A DNA stretch of 64,000 nt from the NCBI RefSeq assembly GCF_900167435.1, contig NZ_FUWS01000007.1:37362-101361 (forward strand). The letters run 5' to 3'. The DNA is from Marinactinospora thermotolerans DSM 45154 (GTDB taxonomy: Bacteria; Actinomycetota; Actinomycetes; Streptosporangiales; Streptosporangiaceae). The translations under genes were made by a program, and so were the position numbers. The notes below the pieces were generated by a model. That model saw nothing but the letters and a program-made list of their open reading frames with translations, had not been told where the DNA came from and did no database searches. How positions within the stretch are numbered: the first letter of the stretch is position 1; each line of letters starts with the position of its first letter. Shown piece by piece: positions 1-8,310 of the stretch.

Positions 1-192
1 TTCACGTGCGTGGACGGCGCCGGCAACACGCTCATGCCGTGCGGCCGGTGCCGGCAGCTGCTGTGGGAGCACGGCGGCGCGCTGCTGTTGATCGACACGC
101 CCAAGGGCGTGGTACCGATGAGCGAGGTGCTGCCGCAGGCGTTCGGCCCCGGCGACCTCGACCGACCCCTTCAGGCACCACCGTCCCGTTGA
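1..192 (+). CDS. cdd: Cytidine deaminase, C-terminal fragment (cut by window start)
   Basis: The last 63 codons of a cytidine deaminase, which hydrolyses (deoxy)cytidine to (deoxy)uridine in the cytoplasm for pyrimidine salvage. The fragment carries PCGRCRQ at its residues 13-19; in this family the two cysteines of PCxxC hold the active-site zinc. The upstream half with the HAE proton-transfer motif lies outside the window. The gene reads towards deoA with a hairpin between them, and its product, deoxyuridine, is a substrate for the next enzyme, so the functional link is strong. Identity is based on the zinc motif and the neighbourhood. Confidence 0.9.
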   Translation, partial: FTCVDGAGNTLMPCGRCRQLLWEHGGALLLIDTPKGVVPMSEVLPQAFGPGDLDRPLQAPPSR

Positions 193-196
193 GCCC

Positions 197-220
197 GGGC
201 CGGCCCCTCGGGGCCGGCCC
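197..220 (+). terminator. GC hairpin between cdd and deoA
   Basis: A perfect inverted repeat: a 10-bp stem (GGGCCGGCCC with its complement) around a CTCG loop, starting 5 bases after the cdd stop. There is no T run, as is common in high-GC actinobacteria. It may reduce read-through into deoA, whose start is 30 bases downstream. Confidence 0.6.
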
Positions 221-249
221 GCGGTCGTCCGGGGGTTACAGGAGAGCGA

Positions 250-1524
250 ATGGACGTCATCGACATCATCGTCGCCAAGCGCGACGGCGCCGAGCTGGCT
301 CCCGACCAGATCGACTGGGTCATCGGCGCCTACGCGCGCGGGGAGGTCCCCGACGAGCAGATGGCCGCCCTGTGCATGGCGATCGTGTGGCGCGGCATGA
401 CGGCGGCCGAGGTCAGCCGGTGGACCGAGGCGATGCTGCGTTCCGGCGAGCGCCTGGACTTCTCCGACCTAGGCCGGCCCACCACCGACAAGCACTCCAC
501 CGGCGGTGTCGGCGACAAGATCACCCTCGCCCTCACCCCGGCCGTCGCCGCCTGCGGGGCCGCGGTCCCCCAGCTGTCGGGGCGGGGGCTCGGCCACACC
601 GGGGGGACACTGGACAAGCTCGAGTCGATCCCCGGCTGGCGGGCGTCGCTGACCCCCGGGGAGATGCGCGGCGTGCTGCGCGACGTCGGCGCGGTGGTGT
701 GCGCGGCGGGCCCCGGGCTGGCGCCCGCCGACCGCAGGCTGTACGCGCTGCGCGACGTCACCGGGACGGTCGAGTCGATCCCCCTCATCGCGAGTTCGAT
801 CATGTCGAAGAAGCTCGCCGAGGGGACCGGCGCGCTCGTGCTCGACGTCAAGGTCGGTTCCGGCGCGTTCATGCGCGACACCGCGTCGGCGCGGGAGCTC
901 GCCCGCACCATGGTGGGGATCGGCCGCGACCACGGCGTGGGCACCGTCGCGCTGCTGACCGCGATGGAGGCCCCGTTGGGGCGGGCCGTGGGCAACGCGC
1001 TGGAGGTCGCCGAGGCGGTCGAGGTGCTGGCGGGCGGCGGCCCCGAGGACGTGGTCGAGCTGACCGTGACGCTGGCCCGCGAGATGCTGGCGGCTGCGGG
1101 CCTCCCGGGGGCCAAGGACCCGGCCGACGCGCTGCGCGACGGCTCGGCGATGGACGTGTGGCGGCGGATGGTCGCCGCCCAGGGAGGAGACCCCGACGCG
1201 CCCCTGCCGGTGGCGGCCGAACGTCGCCAGGTGCTCGCCGCGGAGTCGGGGCTGCTGACCCGCCTGGACGCGCGCGCCGTGGGGCTGGCGGCCTGGAGGC
1301 TGGGGGCGGGACGGGCCCGCAAGGAGGACCCGGTCGTGCCCGGCGCCGGCGTCACCCTGCACGTCAAACCGGGCGAGGAGGTCCGCGCCGGGGCACCGTT
1401 GTTCACCCTGCACGCCGACGACCCGAGGCGTTTCGACCACGCCGCCCAGGCGCTGGAGCGGGCCTATGAGATCGACGGCGGCTACGACCCGCTGCCCCTG
1501 GTCATCGACCGGATCGACGGGTGA
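250..1524 (+). CDS. deoA: Thymidine (pyrimidine-nucleoside) phosphorylase
   Basis: Cytoplasmic enzyme that splits thymidine or deoxyuridine with phosphate to give the base and 2-deoxyribose-1-phosphate. The 424 residues match the usual family length of about 430-440. Visible family motifs are KHSTGGVGDK at residues 81-90 (phosphate site) and GRGLGHTGGTLDKLE at about 111-125 (the family signature). The C-terminal region around residues 345-375 (VKPGEEVRAGAPLFTLHAD) is the PYNP C-terminal domain. The ATG follows AGGAGAGCGA, a good ribosome site. It follows cdd in the same direction, and its sugar product is the substrate for the phosphomutase and DeoC encoded nearby. Confidence 0.95.
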   Translation: MDVIDIIVAKRDGAELAPDQIDWVIGAYARGEVPDEQMAALCMAIVWRGMTAAEVSRWTEAMLRSGERLDFSDLGRPTTDKHSTGGVGDKITLALTPAVAACGAAVPQLSGRGLGHTGGTLDKLESIPGWRASLTPGEMRGVLRDVGAVVCAAGPGLAPADRRLYALRDVTGTVESIPLIASSIMSKKLAEGTGALVLDVKVGSGAFMRDTASARELARTMVGIGRDHGVGTVALLTAMEAPLGRAVGNALEVAEAVEVLAGGGPEDVVELTVTLAREMLAAAGLPGAKDPADALRDGSAMDVWRRMVAAQGGDPDAPLPVAAERRQVLAAESGLLTRLDARAVGLAAWRLGAGRARKEDPVVPGAGVTLHVKPGEEVRAGAPLFTLHADDPRRFDHAAQALERAYEIDGGYDPLPLVIDRIDG

Positions 1525-1576
1525 GTCCCGGCGCCGGGGCCGTCTCGTCCCGGCGCCGTTCGCGGCTCACCCGTCG
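1515..1576. terminator. Inverted repeat carrying both stop codons of convergent deoA and phosphomutase genes
   Basis: CGACGGGTGAG at 1515-1525 is exactly complementary to CTCACCCGTCG at 1566-1576. Each arm contains the last Asp-Gly codons and TGA of one of the two convergent genes. The 40-base loop also has two copies of CGGCGCCG. It could act as a bidirectional terminator; the function is inferred from geometry only. Confidence 0.4.
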
Positions 1577-3216
1577 AGCAGCCGGGACACCGCCTCGCCT
1601 ATCCCGGCGAGGCGGTCGCGCCCTTCGGCGCGCGCCCGCGCGACGTCGTCGGGCGCCGGCAGGGCCACCTCCAGGTAGGCCTTGAGCTTGGGTTCGGTGC
1701 CCGAGGGGCGCAACGTGACCCGGGCGGCCACCTCACCGCCCAGCCGGTAGCGCAGCGCGTCGGTGGCCGGCAGGCCGCCGCGTCCCCGCGCGAAGTCCTC
1801 GACGGACTCCACCGGCAGGCCGTCGATGTCGTCCGGGGGTTCGGCGCGCAGCCGGCGCATCCGTTCGCCCATCCCCTCCATCCCCGCCGCGCGCAGCGAC
1901 ACCTGCCGGGTCAGGTGCAGGCCGTAGCGGCGCGCCTGGTCGTCGAGCAGGTCGACGAGCGTGCGGCCGCGCCGCTTCGCGCCCGCGGCGAGGGCCGCCA
2001 CGGCCAGCGCGGCGCTAATGCCGTCCTTGTCGGCGACGGGGCGCCCCCCGTCGCCTCCCAGGCAGTACCCCAGCGCCTCCTCGTAGGCGAAGACCGGTCG
2101 GGCGGTGGCGTCCCCGGCGCGCACCAGCCACTTGAAACCGGTGAGCGTCTCGGCGTAGCGCACCCGGTGTGCCGCCGCGATCTTGCGCAGCAGGCCCGCC
2201 GAGACGATCGTGGTGGCGACGATCCGGTCGGGGCCGCGGGTGTGGGTCAGGACGTGTTCGGCGAGCAGCCCTCCGATCTCGTCGCCGGTGAGCAGGCCGT
2301 GGCCTGGAACCGCGACGGCGAGCCGGTCGGCGTCGGGGTCGTTGGCGACGACCAGGTCGCTGCCGTCGCGCTCGCCCGCGGCCAAGGCCAGGTCCATGGC
2401 CCCGGGCTCCTCCGGGTTGGGGAAGGCCACCGTGGGAAAGTCCGGGTCGGGCTCGGCCTGTTCGCGGACCACGCGGGGCGCCGGGAAGCCCGCCCGTTCG
2501 AACGCCGCGAGCAGGGTCGCCGTGCCGACTCCGTGCAGCGCGGTGTAGGTGAGATCGATGCCGCGGTCGGGGCCGAGGGGCAGCGCGGTCACCGCGTCGA
2601 GGTAGCGCTCGACGGCCTCCTCGCCGAGAACCCGTCCGCCGTCGCCGCGCGGGAGCGCGCGCACCGCGCCGACCTCGTCGATCCGCGCGGAGATCTCGCT
2701 GTCCGCCGGGGGGACGATCTGGCTGCCGGCGTGGGGACCGGCGCCGCCGACGTAGACCTTGTAACCGTTGTCCCCGGGCGGGTTGTGGCTGGCGGTGACC
2801 ATGACGCCGGCGTCGGCGGCCAGGGCGCGCACCGTGTGGGCCAGCACCGGGGTGGGCAAGGGGCGGGGCAGGGTCAGCGCGACGCACCCCGCGCCCGTGA
2901 GCACCTCCGCGGTGTCACGGGCGAACCGGGCGGAACCGTGCCGGGCGTCATAGCCGATGACCACGGTGCGGCCGGGGCCGAGCCAGGCGGCGAGGCCGGC
3001 CGCGGCGCGCATGACCGTCACCCGGTTCATCCGGTTGGGGCCGGCCCCCAGGGCGCCCCGCAACCCGGCCGTGCCGAACTCCAGCCGGCCGGAGAAACGG
3101 TCGGCCAGCCCCGCCTCGTCGCCGGCGTCCAGCAGGGCGCGCAGCTCCGCCCGGGTCCGCGGGTCGGGGTCGTCGGCGAGCCAGGCCAGGGCCTGCTCGC
3201 GATGGTCGTCTCCCAT
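1567..3216 (-). CDS. Phosphohexomutase family protein (phosphomannomutase/phosphoglucomutase-like), possible phosphopentomutase
   Basis: A 549-residue alpha-D-phosphohexomutase. These enzymes move phosphate between C1 and C6 (or C5) of a sugar through a phosphoserine. The catalytic serine lies in TASHNP (residues 141-146), the magnesium loop is DPDADRL (about residue 295), and the phosphate-binding loop is RPSGTEPKLKAYLE near residue 505. All are intact. Actinobacterial annotation usually calls it phospho-sugar mutase. It lies 55 bases downstream of purine nucleoside phosphorylase on the same strand, inside a deoxynucleoside cluster that has no recognisable DeoB. I infer that it may supply the deoxyribose-1-phosphate to deoxyribose-5-phosphate step. 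The substrate cannot be read from sequence. Confidence 0.88.
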   Translation of the reverse strand: MGDDHREQALAWLADDPDPRTRAELRALLDAGDEAGLADRFSGRLEFGTAGLRGALGAGPNRMNRVTVMRAAAGLAAWLGPGRTVVIGYDARHGSARFARDTAEVLTGAGCVALTLPRPLPTPVLAHTVRALAADAGVMVTASHNPPGDNGYKVYVGGAGPHAGSQIVPPADSEISARIDEVGAVRALPRGDGGRVLGEEAVERYLDAVTALPLGPDRGIDLTYTALHGVGTATLLAAFERAGFPAPRVVREQAEPDPDFPTVAFPNPEEPGAMDLALAAGERDGSDLVVANDPDADRLAVAVPGHGLLTGDEIGGLLAEHVLTHTRGPDRIVATTIVSAGLLRKIAAAHRVRYAETLTGFKWLVRAGDATARPVFAYEEALGYCLGGDGGRPVADKDGISAALAVAALAAGAKRRGRTLVDLLDDQARRYGLHLTRQVSLRAAGMEGMGERMRRLRAEPPDDIDGLPVESVEDFARGRGGLPATDALRYRLGGEVAARVTLRPSGTEPKLKAYLEVALPAPDDVARARAEGRDRLAGIGEAVSRLLDG

Positions 3217-3271
3217 GGGGGTGGATCGCCTTTCCGCCTTGTCCGGTTGGGACGGGACCGGCCCGCCCGGG

Positions 3272-4069
3272 TCACAGCCGCTCGACGATGGCGGCCAGCA
3301 GCCTTCCGACCCCGGGGGCGGCGTCGCGCCCGGTCTCCAGGACCTCCTCGTGGTCCAGCGGCCGATCGGACAGTCCGGCCGCGACGTTGGTGACCAGGGA
3401 GAGGCCGAGGACGTCGGCCCCCTGCTCCTTGGCGGCGATCGCCTCCAGCGCGGTGGACATCCCGACCAGGTCGGCGCCGAGGGCGCGCAGCATGCGGATC
3501 TCCGCGGGCGTCTCGAAGTGGGGGCCGGGCATCGCCGCGTAGACGCCCTCGGCGAGCGAGGGGTCGATGTCGCGGACGAGTGCGCGCAGCGCGGCCGAGT
3601 AGGTGTCGGTGAGATCGACGAAGGACGCTCCGCGCAACGGGGAACGGGCGGTCAGGTTGATGTGGTCGGCGATCACGACGGGACGCCCCACCCGCAGCTC
3701 CGGGCGCAGGGATCCGGCGGCGTTGGTGAGGATGACCGTCGAGGCGCCGGCCGCGGTGGCGGTGCGGACGTTGTGCACGACCGCGTCGGTGCCGTGCCCC
3801 TCGTACAGGTGGGTGCGCCCGAGGAATACCAGCAGCCGGCGTTCCCCCGCCTTGACCGCCCGGACCAACCCCGCGTGTCCCTCGACCGCGGGCGGCAGGA
3901 AGCCCGGCAGTTCGTGGACCGGGAACTCCTCGCCGGCCGCGCCCAGCTCGTCGGCCGCCGACACCCAGCCCGACCCCATGACCAGCGCGACGTCGAAGGA
4001 GTCGACCCCGGCCCGGGAGCGGAGTTCGTCGGCGGCCTTGCGCGCCACCTCATGGGGGTTGCTGCTCAC
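3272..4069 (-). CDS. punA: Purine-nucleoside phosphorylase (trimeric class)
   Basis: A 265-residue enzyme that cleaves purine (deoxy)nucleosides with phosphate to free base and (deoxy)ribose-1-phosphate. Length and motifs fit the trimeric, mammalian-like class: GSGW near residue 33 (phosphate serine), RTHLYEGH near residue 85, NAAGSL near residue 117, and MPGPHFETPAEIRMLRALGA followed by VGMSTALEAI near residues 175-205 (Glu and Met contact purine and ribose). The ATG is preceded by AGGAGAGACGACTG. It is first in a probable two-gene unit with the phosphomutase, which could isomerise its sugar phosphate product. Confidence 0.93.
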   Translation of the reverse strand: MSSNPHEVARKAADELRSRAGVDSFDVALVMGSGWVSAADELGAAGEEFPVHELPGFLPPAVEGHAGLVRAVKAGERRLLVFLGRTHLYEGHGTDAVVHNVRTATAAGASTVILTNAAGSLRPELRVGRPVVIADHINLTARSPLRGASFVDLTDTYSAALRALVRDIDPSLAEGVYAAMPGPHFETPAEIRMLRALGADLVGMSTALEAIAAKEQGADVLGLSLVTNVAAGLSDRPLDHEEVLETGRDAAPGVGRLLAAIVERL

Positions 4070-4201
4070 AGTCGTCTCTCCTTCGCCTCGTTCACGGCGG
4101 GGCGTCGCGCCCGCGTTGGTGGCATCCTGGCGGCTGAGGACCGTCGAGGCAAAGGCGAACCGCCCGGCGGGCGCCTCCTGCCCCGGCCACGGCCCCCGAT
4201 T

Positions 4202-4753
4202 TCACGTCCTGAGCCCGCGACGCAGCACGAATTGGGGGCCCGTGTCCTCGCTCAGGTAGCGGTAGCCCGTGTGGCCGAACCCTCCGGCGAGATAGGCGCG
4301 GATCGCCGTGTGGTTGTGCTCGTTGACGGTGAGCAGCACCTCGCCGGCCTCGGGGGCGACCTCGCGCACCAGCGGGTCCAGCGCGGCACACGCCCCACGC
4401 CCGAACCCGTGCCCCTGCCAGCGCGAGTCGATGTAGAAGGCCCGCAACAACACGGTGCGGGAGGGGTCCGCGACGACCTCCGCGGGCGCGCCGCGGCGGT
4501 CGATGATGCCGAAGCCGACCGCGGTCCCCTCGGCGACCACCGCGAAGGGGATCCGCTGGGAGTCGGCGTCGGCGCGGGGCAGGGTGTTGACCGCGAGGTC
4601 GCTGAAGCGGTGCTGTCCGGGGGCGAGCCGGTGTTTGAGCACGGCCGCCCGCAGGTTTCCGGTACGCGGGTCGTCGCCGTCCAGGCGTACCAGTTCCACG
4701 TCCGCGGGGCCGACCGTCACGGTCGGCGCACCGATGCTCCTGCTGTCGGTCAT
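4202..4753 (-). CDS. GNAT-family N-acetyltransferase
   Basis: A 183-residue acetyltransferase-like protein. The central acetyl-CoA motif is seen as RAFYIDSRWQGHGFGRGACAALD (about residues 110-132), the Q/RxxGxG/A type loop, followed by LTVNEHNHTAIRAYLAGGFGHTG, the usual motif B region of GNAT folds. The start chosen is the ATG at 4753 (MTDSRS...), because codons upstream read through GC-rich DNA without family features. Substrate unknown. It sits alone between purA-type salvage genes, separated by a strong hairpin from the aldehyde dehydrogenase unit, so membership of the nucleoside pathway is not implied. Confidence 0.75.
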   Translation of the reverse strand: MTDSRSIGAPTVTVGPADVELVRLDGDDPRTGNLRAAVLKHRLAPGQHRFSDLAVNTLPRADADSQRIPFAVVAEGTAVGFGIIDRRGAPAEVVADPSRTVLLRAFYIDSRWQGHGFGRGACAALDPLVREVAPEAGEVLLTVNEHNHTAIRAYLAGGFGHTGYRYLSEDTGPQFVLRRGLRT

Positions 4754-4775
4754 GTCCGTCCTCGCCGTCGTCCGC

Positions 4776-4800
4776 TCCCCGCGCCGATCCGGCGCGGGGA
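4776..4800 (-). terminator. GC hairpin downstream of the deoC-aldehyde dehydrogenase unit
   Basis: Perfect 11-bp stem (TCCCCGCGCCG / CGGCGCGGGGA) with a 3-base loop, 60 bases after the short aldehyde dehydrogenase gene and just before the acetyltransferase start on the same strand. It probably ends the deoC transcript. Confidence 0.65.
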
Positions 4801-4860
4801 CTCCACGAACCGGTGTATTCCACGCCGATGGAAAACACAAGGGACGTACGGCTCTCCTGG

Positions 4861-5778
4861 TCAGACGCCGATGGGGTGCCAGACGGTCTTGGTCTCCAGG
4901 AAGCGCGTCATCCGCTCGATCGGGGGTTTCGCGGCCCAGTCGGGTGCCGGCCGGGGACGCATGACCCGTTTGAGCGTCGCCGCCGCGCTTTGCTCCAGCT
5001 CCGCGGCGAGCCCGCCCGCCCCGGTCAGGTCGAGTCCGTTGACGTCGGCGTGTGCGGCCAGCGTCGGGGCGAGCTCGGCGGTGCGCCCGGTGAGGATGTT
5101 GACGACCCCGCCGGGCAGGTCGGAGGTCGCCAGCACCTCGGCGAGGGTGATGGCGGGGAGCGGCCGCTCCTCGCTGGCGACGACGACCGCGGTGTTGCCG
5201 GTGGCGATCACCGGGGCGACGACCGAGACGAACCCCAGCAGCGGGTCGTCCTGGGGCGCGAGGACCGCGACCACCCCGCTCGGCTCGGGCGTGGACAGGT
5301 TGAAGTAGGGGCCCGAGACCGGGTTGGCGGCCCCGGCCACCTGGGCGATCTTGTCGCTCCATCCGGCGTAGTGGACCCAACGGTCCACGGCGGCGTCGAC
5401 CGCCGTCTCGGCGGAGCGCCGGTCGCCGCCGGTGGCCGCCGCGACCTCGTCGACGAACTGGGCGCGGCGCCCCTCCAGCATCTCGGCGACCCGGTAGAGG
5501 ATCTGTCCCCGGTTGTAGGCGGTACGCCCGACCCAGCCCGCGAACGCCGCCCGCGCGGCGACAACCGCGTCGCGGGCGTCCTTGCGGGAGGCCAGCGCGG
5601 CGTTGGCGAGGTGACGGCCGTCAGGGGATGTCACGGGATAGGACCTGCCCGATTCCGAGCGCGGGAACGCGCCCTTGACGTAGAGCTTGTAGGTCTTGCG
5701 CACCACCAGGCGGGCCGGTTGCGCGGCCGGCTCCCGAACGGCCCGCGCCCGTCCCCGCGTCTTGTCGTCCTTACCCAT
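4861..5778 (-). CDS. Aldehyde dehydrogenase family protein, half length and lacking the catalytic domain
   Basis: A 305-residue protein with aldehyde dehydrogenase similarity along its N-terminal NAD-binding portion: LYVKGAFPRSESGRSYPV at the start, then YAGWSDKIAQVAG, PSGVVAVLAPQDDPLLGFVS (the usual position of PWNFP) and LPGGVVNILTGR. It ends shortly after the position where the LELGGK glutamate should be. No catalytic glutamate motif and no G(Q/H)xC cysteine are present. Full-length members are about 480-500 residues. The ATG at 5778 overlaps the stop of the complete enzyme upstream by 8 bases, implying translational coupling. The short length is not a frameshift: the frame stays open to a clean stop. 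It may be a non-catalytic partner of the neighbouring enzyme; that role is inference. Confidence 0.85.
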   Translation of the reverse strand: MGKDDKTRGRARAVREPAAQPARLVVRKTYKLYVKGAFPRSESGRSYPVTSPDGRHLANAALASRKDARDAVVAARAAFAGWVGRTAYNRGQILYRVAEMLEGRRAQFVDEVAAATGGDRRSAETAVDAAVDRWVHYAGWSDKIAQVAGAANPVSGPYFNLSTPEPSGVVAVLAPQDDPLLGFVSVVAPVIATGNTAVVVASEERPLPAITLAEVLATSDLPGGVVNILTGRTAELAPTLAAHADVNGLDLTGAGGLAAELEQSAAATLKRVMRPRPAPDWAAKPPIERMTRFLETKTVWHPIGV

Positions 5779-7213
5779 CGAGGTAGGCCTCCAGCCCGTG
5801 TCGCCCGCCCTCACGGCCGTAGCCGGATTCCTTGTAGCCGCCGAAGGGGCTCGCGGGGTCGAACTTGTTGAACGTGTTGGACCAGACCACGCCGGCGCGC
5901 AGCCGGTTCGCGGTCCACAGCATCCGGGACCCCTTCTCCGTCCACACCCCCGCCGACAGGCCGTAGGGCGTGTTGTTGGCCTTGAGCACCGCCTCCTCGG
6001 GGGTGCGGAAGGTCAGGACGGACAGGACCGGACCGAAGATCTCCTCGCGCGCGACACGGTGTGCCTGGCTGACGCCGGTGAACACGGTCGGCGCGAACCA
6101 GTAGCCGCGTTCGGGCAGGTCGCAGGCAGGGGACCAGGCGGTGGCCCCCTCCTGCTCGCCGGTGGCGGCGAGGTCGCGGATGCGGGCCAGCTGCGCGGCG
6201 GAGTTGATGGCGCCGACGTCGGTGTTCTTGTCCAGCGGGTCGCCCACGCGCAACCGCTCGATGCGGGCGCGCAGCCGGGGCAGGAACTCCTCGGCGACGG
6301 ACTCCTGCACCAGCAGGCGCGATCCGGCGCAGCAGACGTGGCCCTGGTTGAAGAAGATCCCGGTGACCACGCCCTCGACGGCCTGGTCGATGGCCGCGTC
6401 GTCGTAGACGATGTTGGCGCCCTTGCCGCCGAGTTCCAGGGTGAGCCGGCGGTCCGTTCCGGCGACGGTCCGGGCGATCTCACGGCCGACCGCGGTGGAC
6501 CCGGTGAAGGCGACCTTGTCGGTGCCCGGGTGGGCCACGAGCGCGCGCCCGGTCGAGGCCGCGCCGGTCACGATGTTGACGACCCCGGGCGGCAGGCCCG
6601 CCTCCTGGCAGATCTCCGCGAAGAGCAGCGCGGTCAGCGGGGTGGTCTCGGCGGGTTTGAGGACGACGGTGTTGCCGGTGGCCAGCGCCGGGGCGATCTT
6701 CCAGGCCAGCATGAGCAGCGGGAAGTTCCACGGGATGACCTGGGCCGCCACGCCCAACGGCCGCGGCGCGGGCCCCAGCCCCGCGTGCTCCAGCTTGTCG
6801 GCCCAGCCGGCGTGGTAGAAGAAGTGCGCCGCCGCCAGGGGGATGTCGACGTCGCGCGTCTCCTTGATGGGTTTACCGTTGTCCAACGTCTCCAGCACGG
6901 CGAGCTCGCGGGCCCGCTCCTGGATGATGCGGCTGATGCGGAACAGGTATTTGCCCCGCTCGGCCCCCGGCATCGGGCCCCACACCTCCTCGAAGGCGCG
7001 ACGGGCGGCGCGGACCGCGCGGTCGATGTCGGCCTCGGAGGCGACCGCGACCTCGGCCAGGGGCTCCTCGTCGGCCGGGTTGAGGGTGGTGATGCGTTCC
7101 TCGCCGGAGGCCGGGGTGAACTCACCGTCGATGAACAGGTCGTAGGAGGACCTGAGGGAGACGACGGCGCGTGACTCCGGCGCGGGCGCGTACTCGAAGA
7201 TCTCGTCCGCCAT
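5771..7213 (-). CDS. NAD(P)-dependent aldehyde dehydrogenase
   Basis: A complete 480-residue enzyme that oxidises an aldehyde to an acid with NAD(P). Motifs in order: PWNFP near residue 160 (cofactor site), KPAETTP near 185, FTGSTAVG near 230, LELGGK near 262 (general-base glutamate) and GHVCCAG with catalytic Cys294, then EEIFGPV near 385. It lies 3 bases downstream of deoC and overlaps the next gene by 8 bases, so deoC, this gene and the short paralogue form one operon. DeoC releases acetaldehyde, so acetaldehyde oxidation is the natural inferred role, although the substrate is not proved by sequence. Confidence 0.93.
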   Translation of the reverse strand: MADEIFEYAPAPESRAVVSLRSSYDLFIDGEFTPASGEERITTLNPADEEPLAEVAVASEADIDRAVRAARRAFEEVWGPMPGAERGKYLFRISRIIQERARELAVLETLDNGKPIKETRDVDIPLAAAHFFYHAGWADKLEHAGLGPAPRPLGVAAQVIPWNFPLLMLAWKIAPALATGNTVVLKPAETTPLTALLFAEICQEAGLPPGVVNIVTGAASTGRALVAHPGTDKVAFTGSTAVGREIARTVAGTDRRLTLELGGKGANIVYDDAAIDQAVEGVVTGIFFNQGHVCCAGSRLLVQESVAEEFLPRLRARIERLRVGDPLDKNTDVGAINSAAQLARIRDLAATGEQEGATAWSPACDLPERGYWFAPTVFTGVSQAHRVAREEIFGPVLSVLTFRTPEEAVLKANNTPYGLSAGVWTEKGSRMLWTANRLRAGVVWSNTFNKFDPASPFGGYKESGYGREGGRHGLEAYLDG

Positions 7214-7216
7214 CGC

Positions 7217-8167
7217 CTAGTCCAGGGTGTAGTAGTCGGGTCCGGCGTAGACGCCGGTGGACAGCTTGGCCCGCTGCATGAGCAGGTCGTTGAGGAGGCT
7301 GGAGGCGCCCAACCGGAACAGCGCCGGATCCAGCCACGCGGCCCCCGCGACCTCGTTGACCAGGACCAGGTAGCGGATGGCGTCCTTGGTGGTGCGGATG
7401 CCCCCGGCCGGTTTGACCCCGACCCTGCGGCCGGTGAGCGCGTGGAAGTCGCGGACGGCCTCCAGCATGACCAGGGTGACCGGCGGGGTGGCGGCCGGGG
7501 AGACCTTGCCGGTGGAGGTCTTGATGAAGTCGGCGCCCGCGTGCATGGCCAGCCAGGAGGCGCGGCGCACGTTGTCGTAGGTGACGAGCTCCCCGGTCTC
7601 CAGGATGACCTTGAGGTGGGCGCCGGCGCAGGCGTCCTTGACCGCGACGATCTGGTCGAAGACGGCGCGGTAGTCGCCGGCGAGGAAGGCGCCGCGGTCG
7701 ATGACCATGTCGATCTCGGAGGCGCCGTCGGCGACCGCGCGGCGGGTGTCGGACAGTTTGGCCGCCAAGGGGGAGCGCCCGGAGGGGAACGCGGTGGCCA
7801 CCGACGCCACCGCGACCCCGGTGTCGGCGAGCGCCTCGACGGCGACCGCGACCAGGTCGGGGTAGACGCACACGGCGGCGACCGGGGGAACCGACCGGTC
7901 CGCGGGGTCGGGGTGGGCGGCCTTGACCGCCAGCGAGCGGACCTTGCCGGGCGTGTCGGCGCCCTCCAGGGTGGTCAGGTCGACCATGCGGATGGCGAGG
8001 TCGATGGCCTGGGCCTTGGCGGTCGTCTTGACCGACCGCGTGGCGAGCTGGGCGGCGCGCTCGCGGGCGCCCACCTCGTCGACCCCGGGGAGTCCATGCA
8101 AATAGGCCCGCAGCGACGTGTTGGACGCCGCGATGTCGGGCGCGGGTGTGGTGCTGGGCACGGCCAC
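7217..8167 (-). CDS. deoC: Deoxyribose-phosphate aldolase
   Basis: Class I aldolase that splits 2-deoxyribose-5-phosphate to glyceraldehyde-3-phosphate and acetaldehyde. The Schiff-base lysine lies in FIKTSTGK, with the second lysine in GVKPAGGIRT, both typical. The VCVYP and VASVATAFPSG segments match the family N-terminal barrel. The protein is about 316 residues, longer than the roughly 220-260 of many bacterial DeoC enzymes but normal for actinobacteria, with an N-terminal extension. The start is uncertain: GTG at 8167 or GTG at 8161, the latter preceded by GAGGTGG. A TAGGGT promoter element lies about 30-45 bases upstream. It leads the operon with two aldehyde dehydrogenase genes. Confidence 0.92.
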   Translation of the reverse strand: MAVPSTTPAPDIAASNTSLRAYLHGLPGVDEVGARERAAQLATRSVKTTAKAQAIDLAIRMVDLTTLEGADTPGKVRSLAVKAAHPDPADRSVPPVAAVCVYPDLVAVAVEALADTGVAVASVATAFPSGRSPLAAKLSDTRRAVADGASEIDMVIDRGAFLAGDYRAVFDQIVAVKDACAGAHLKVILETGELVTYDNVRRASWLAMHAGADFIKTSTGKVSPAATPPVTLVMLEAVRDFHALTGRRVGVKPAGGIRTTKDAIRYLVLVNEVAGAAWLDPALFRLGASSLLNDLLMQRAKLSTGVYAGPDYYTLD

Positions 8168-8310
8168 CTCGATCGTTCGGCTTCTCAGCAGCGACCACCC
8201 TAACCCGCGCCGGTCTCCTCCGGCCCGCCGGCGTCGCCGACGCCGCGCCTCCCACGCCCCGGAGGAGGACCTAGGCTGGGACGAAGGTGCCACGAGGGTG
8301 AGGAGGGGCC

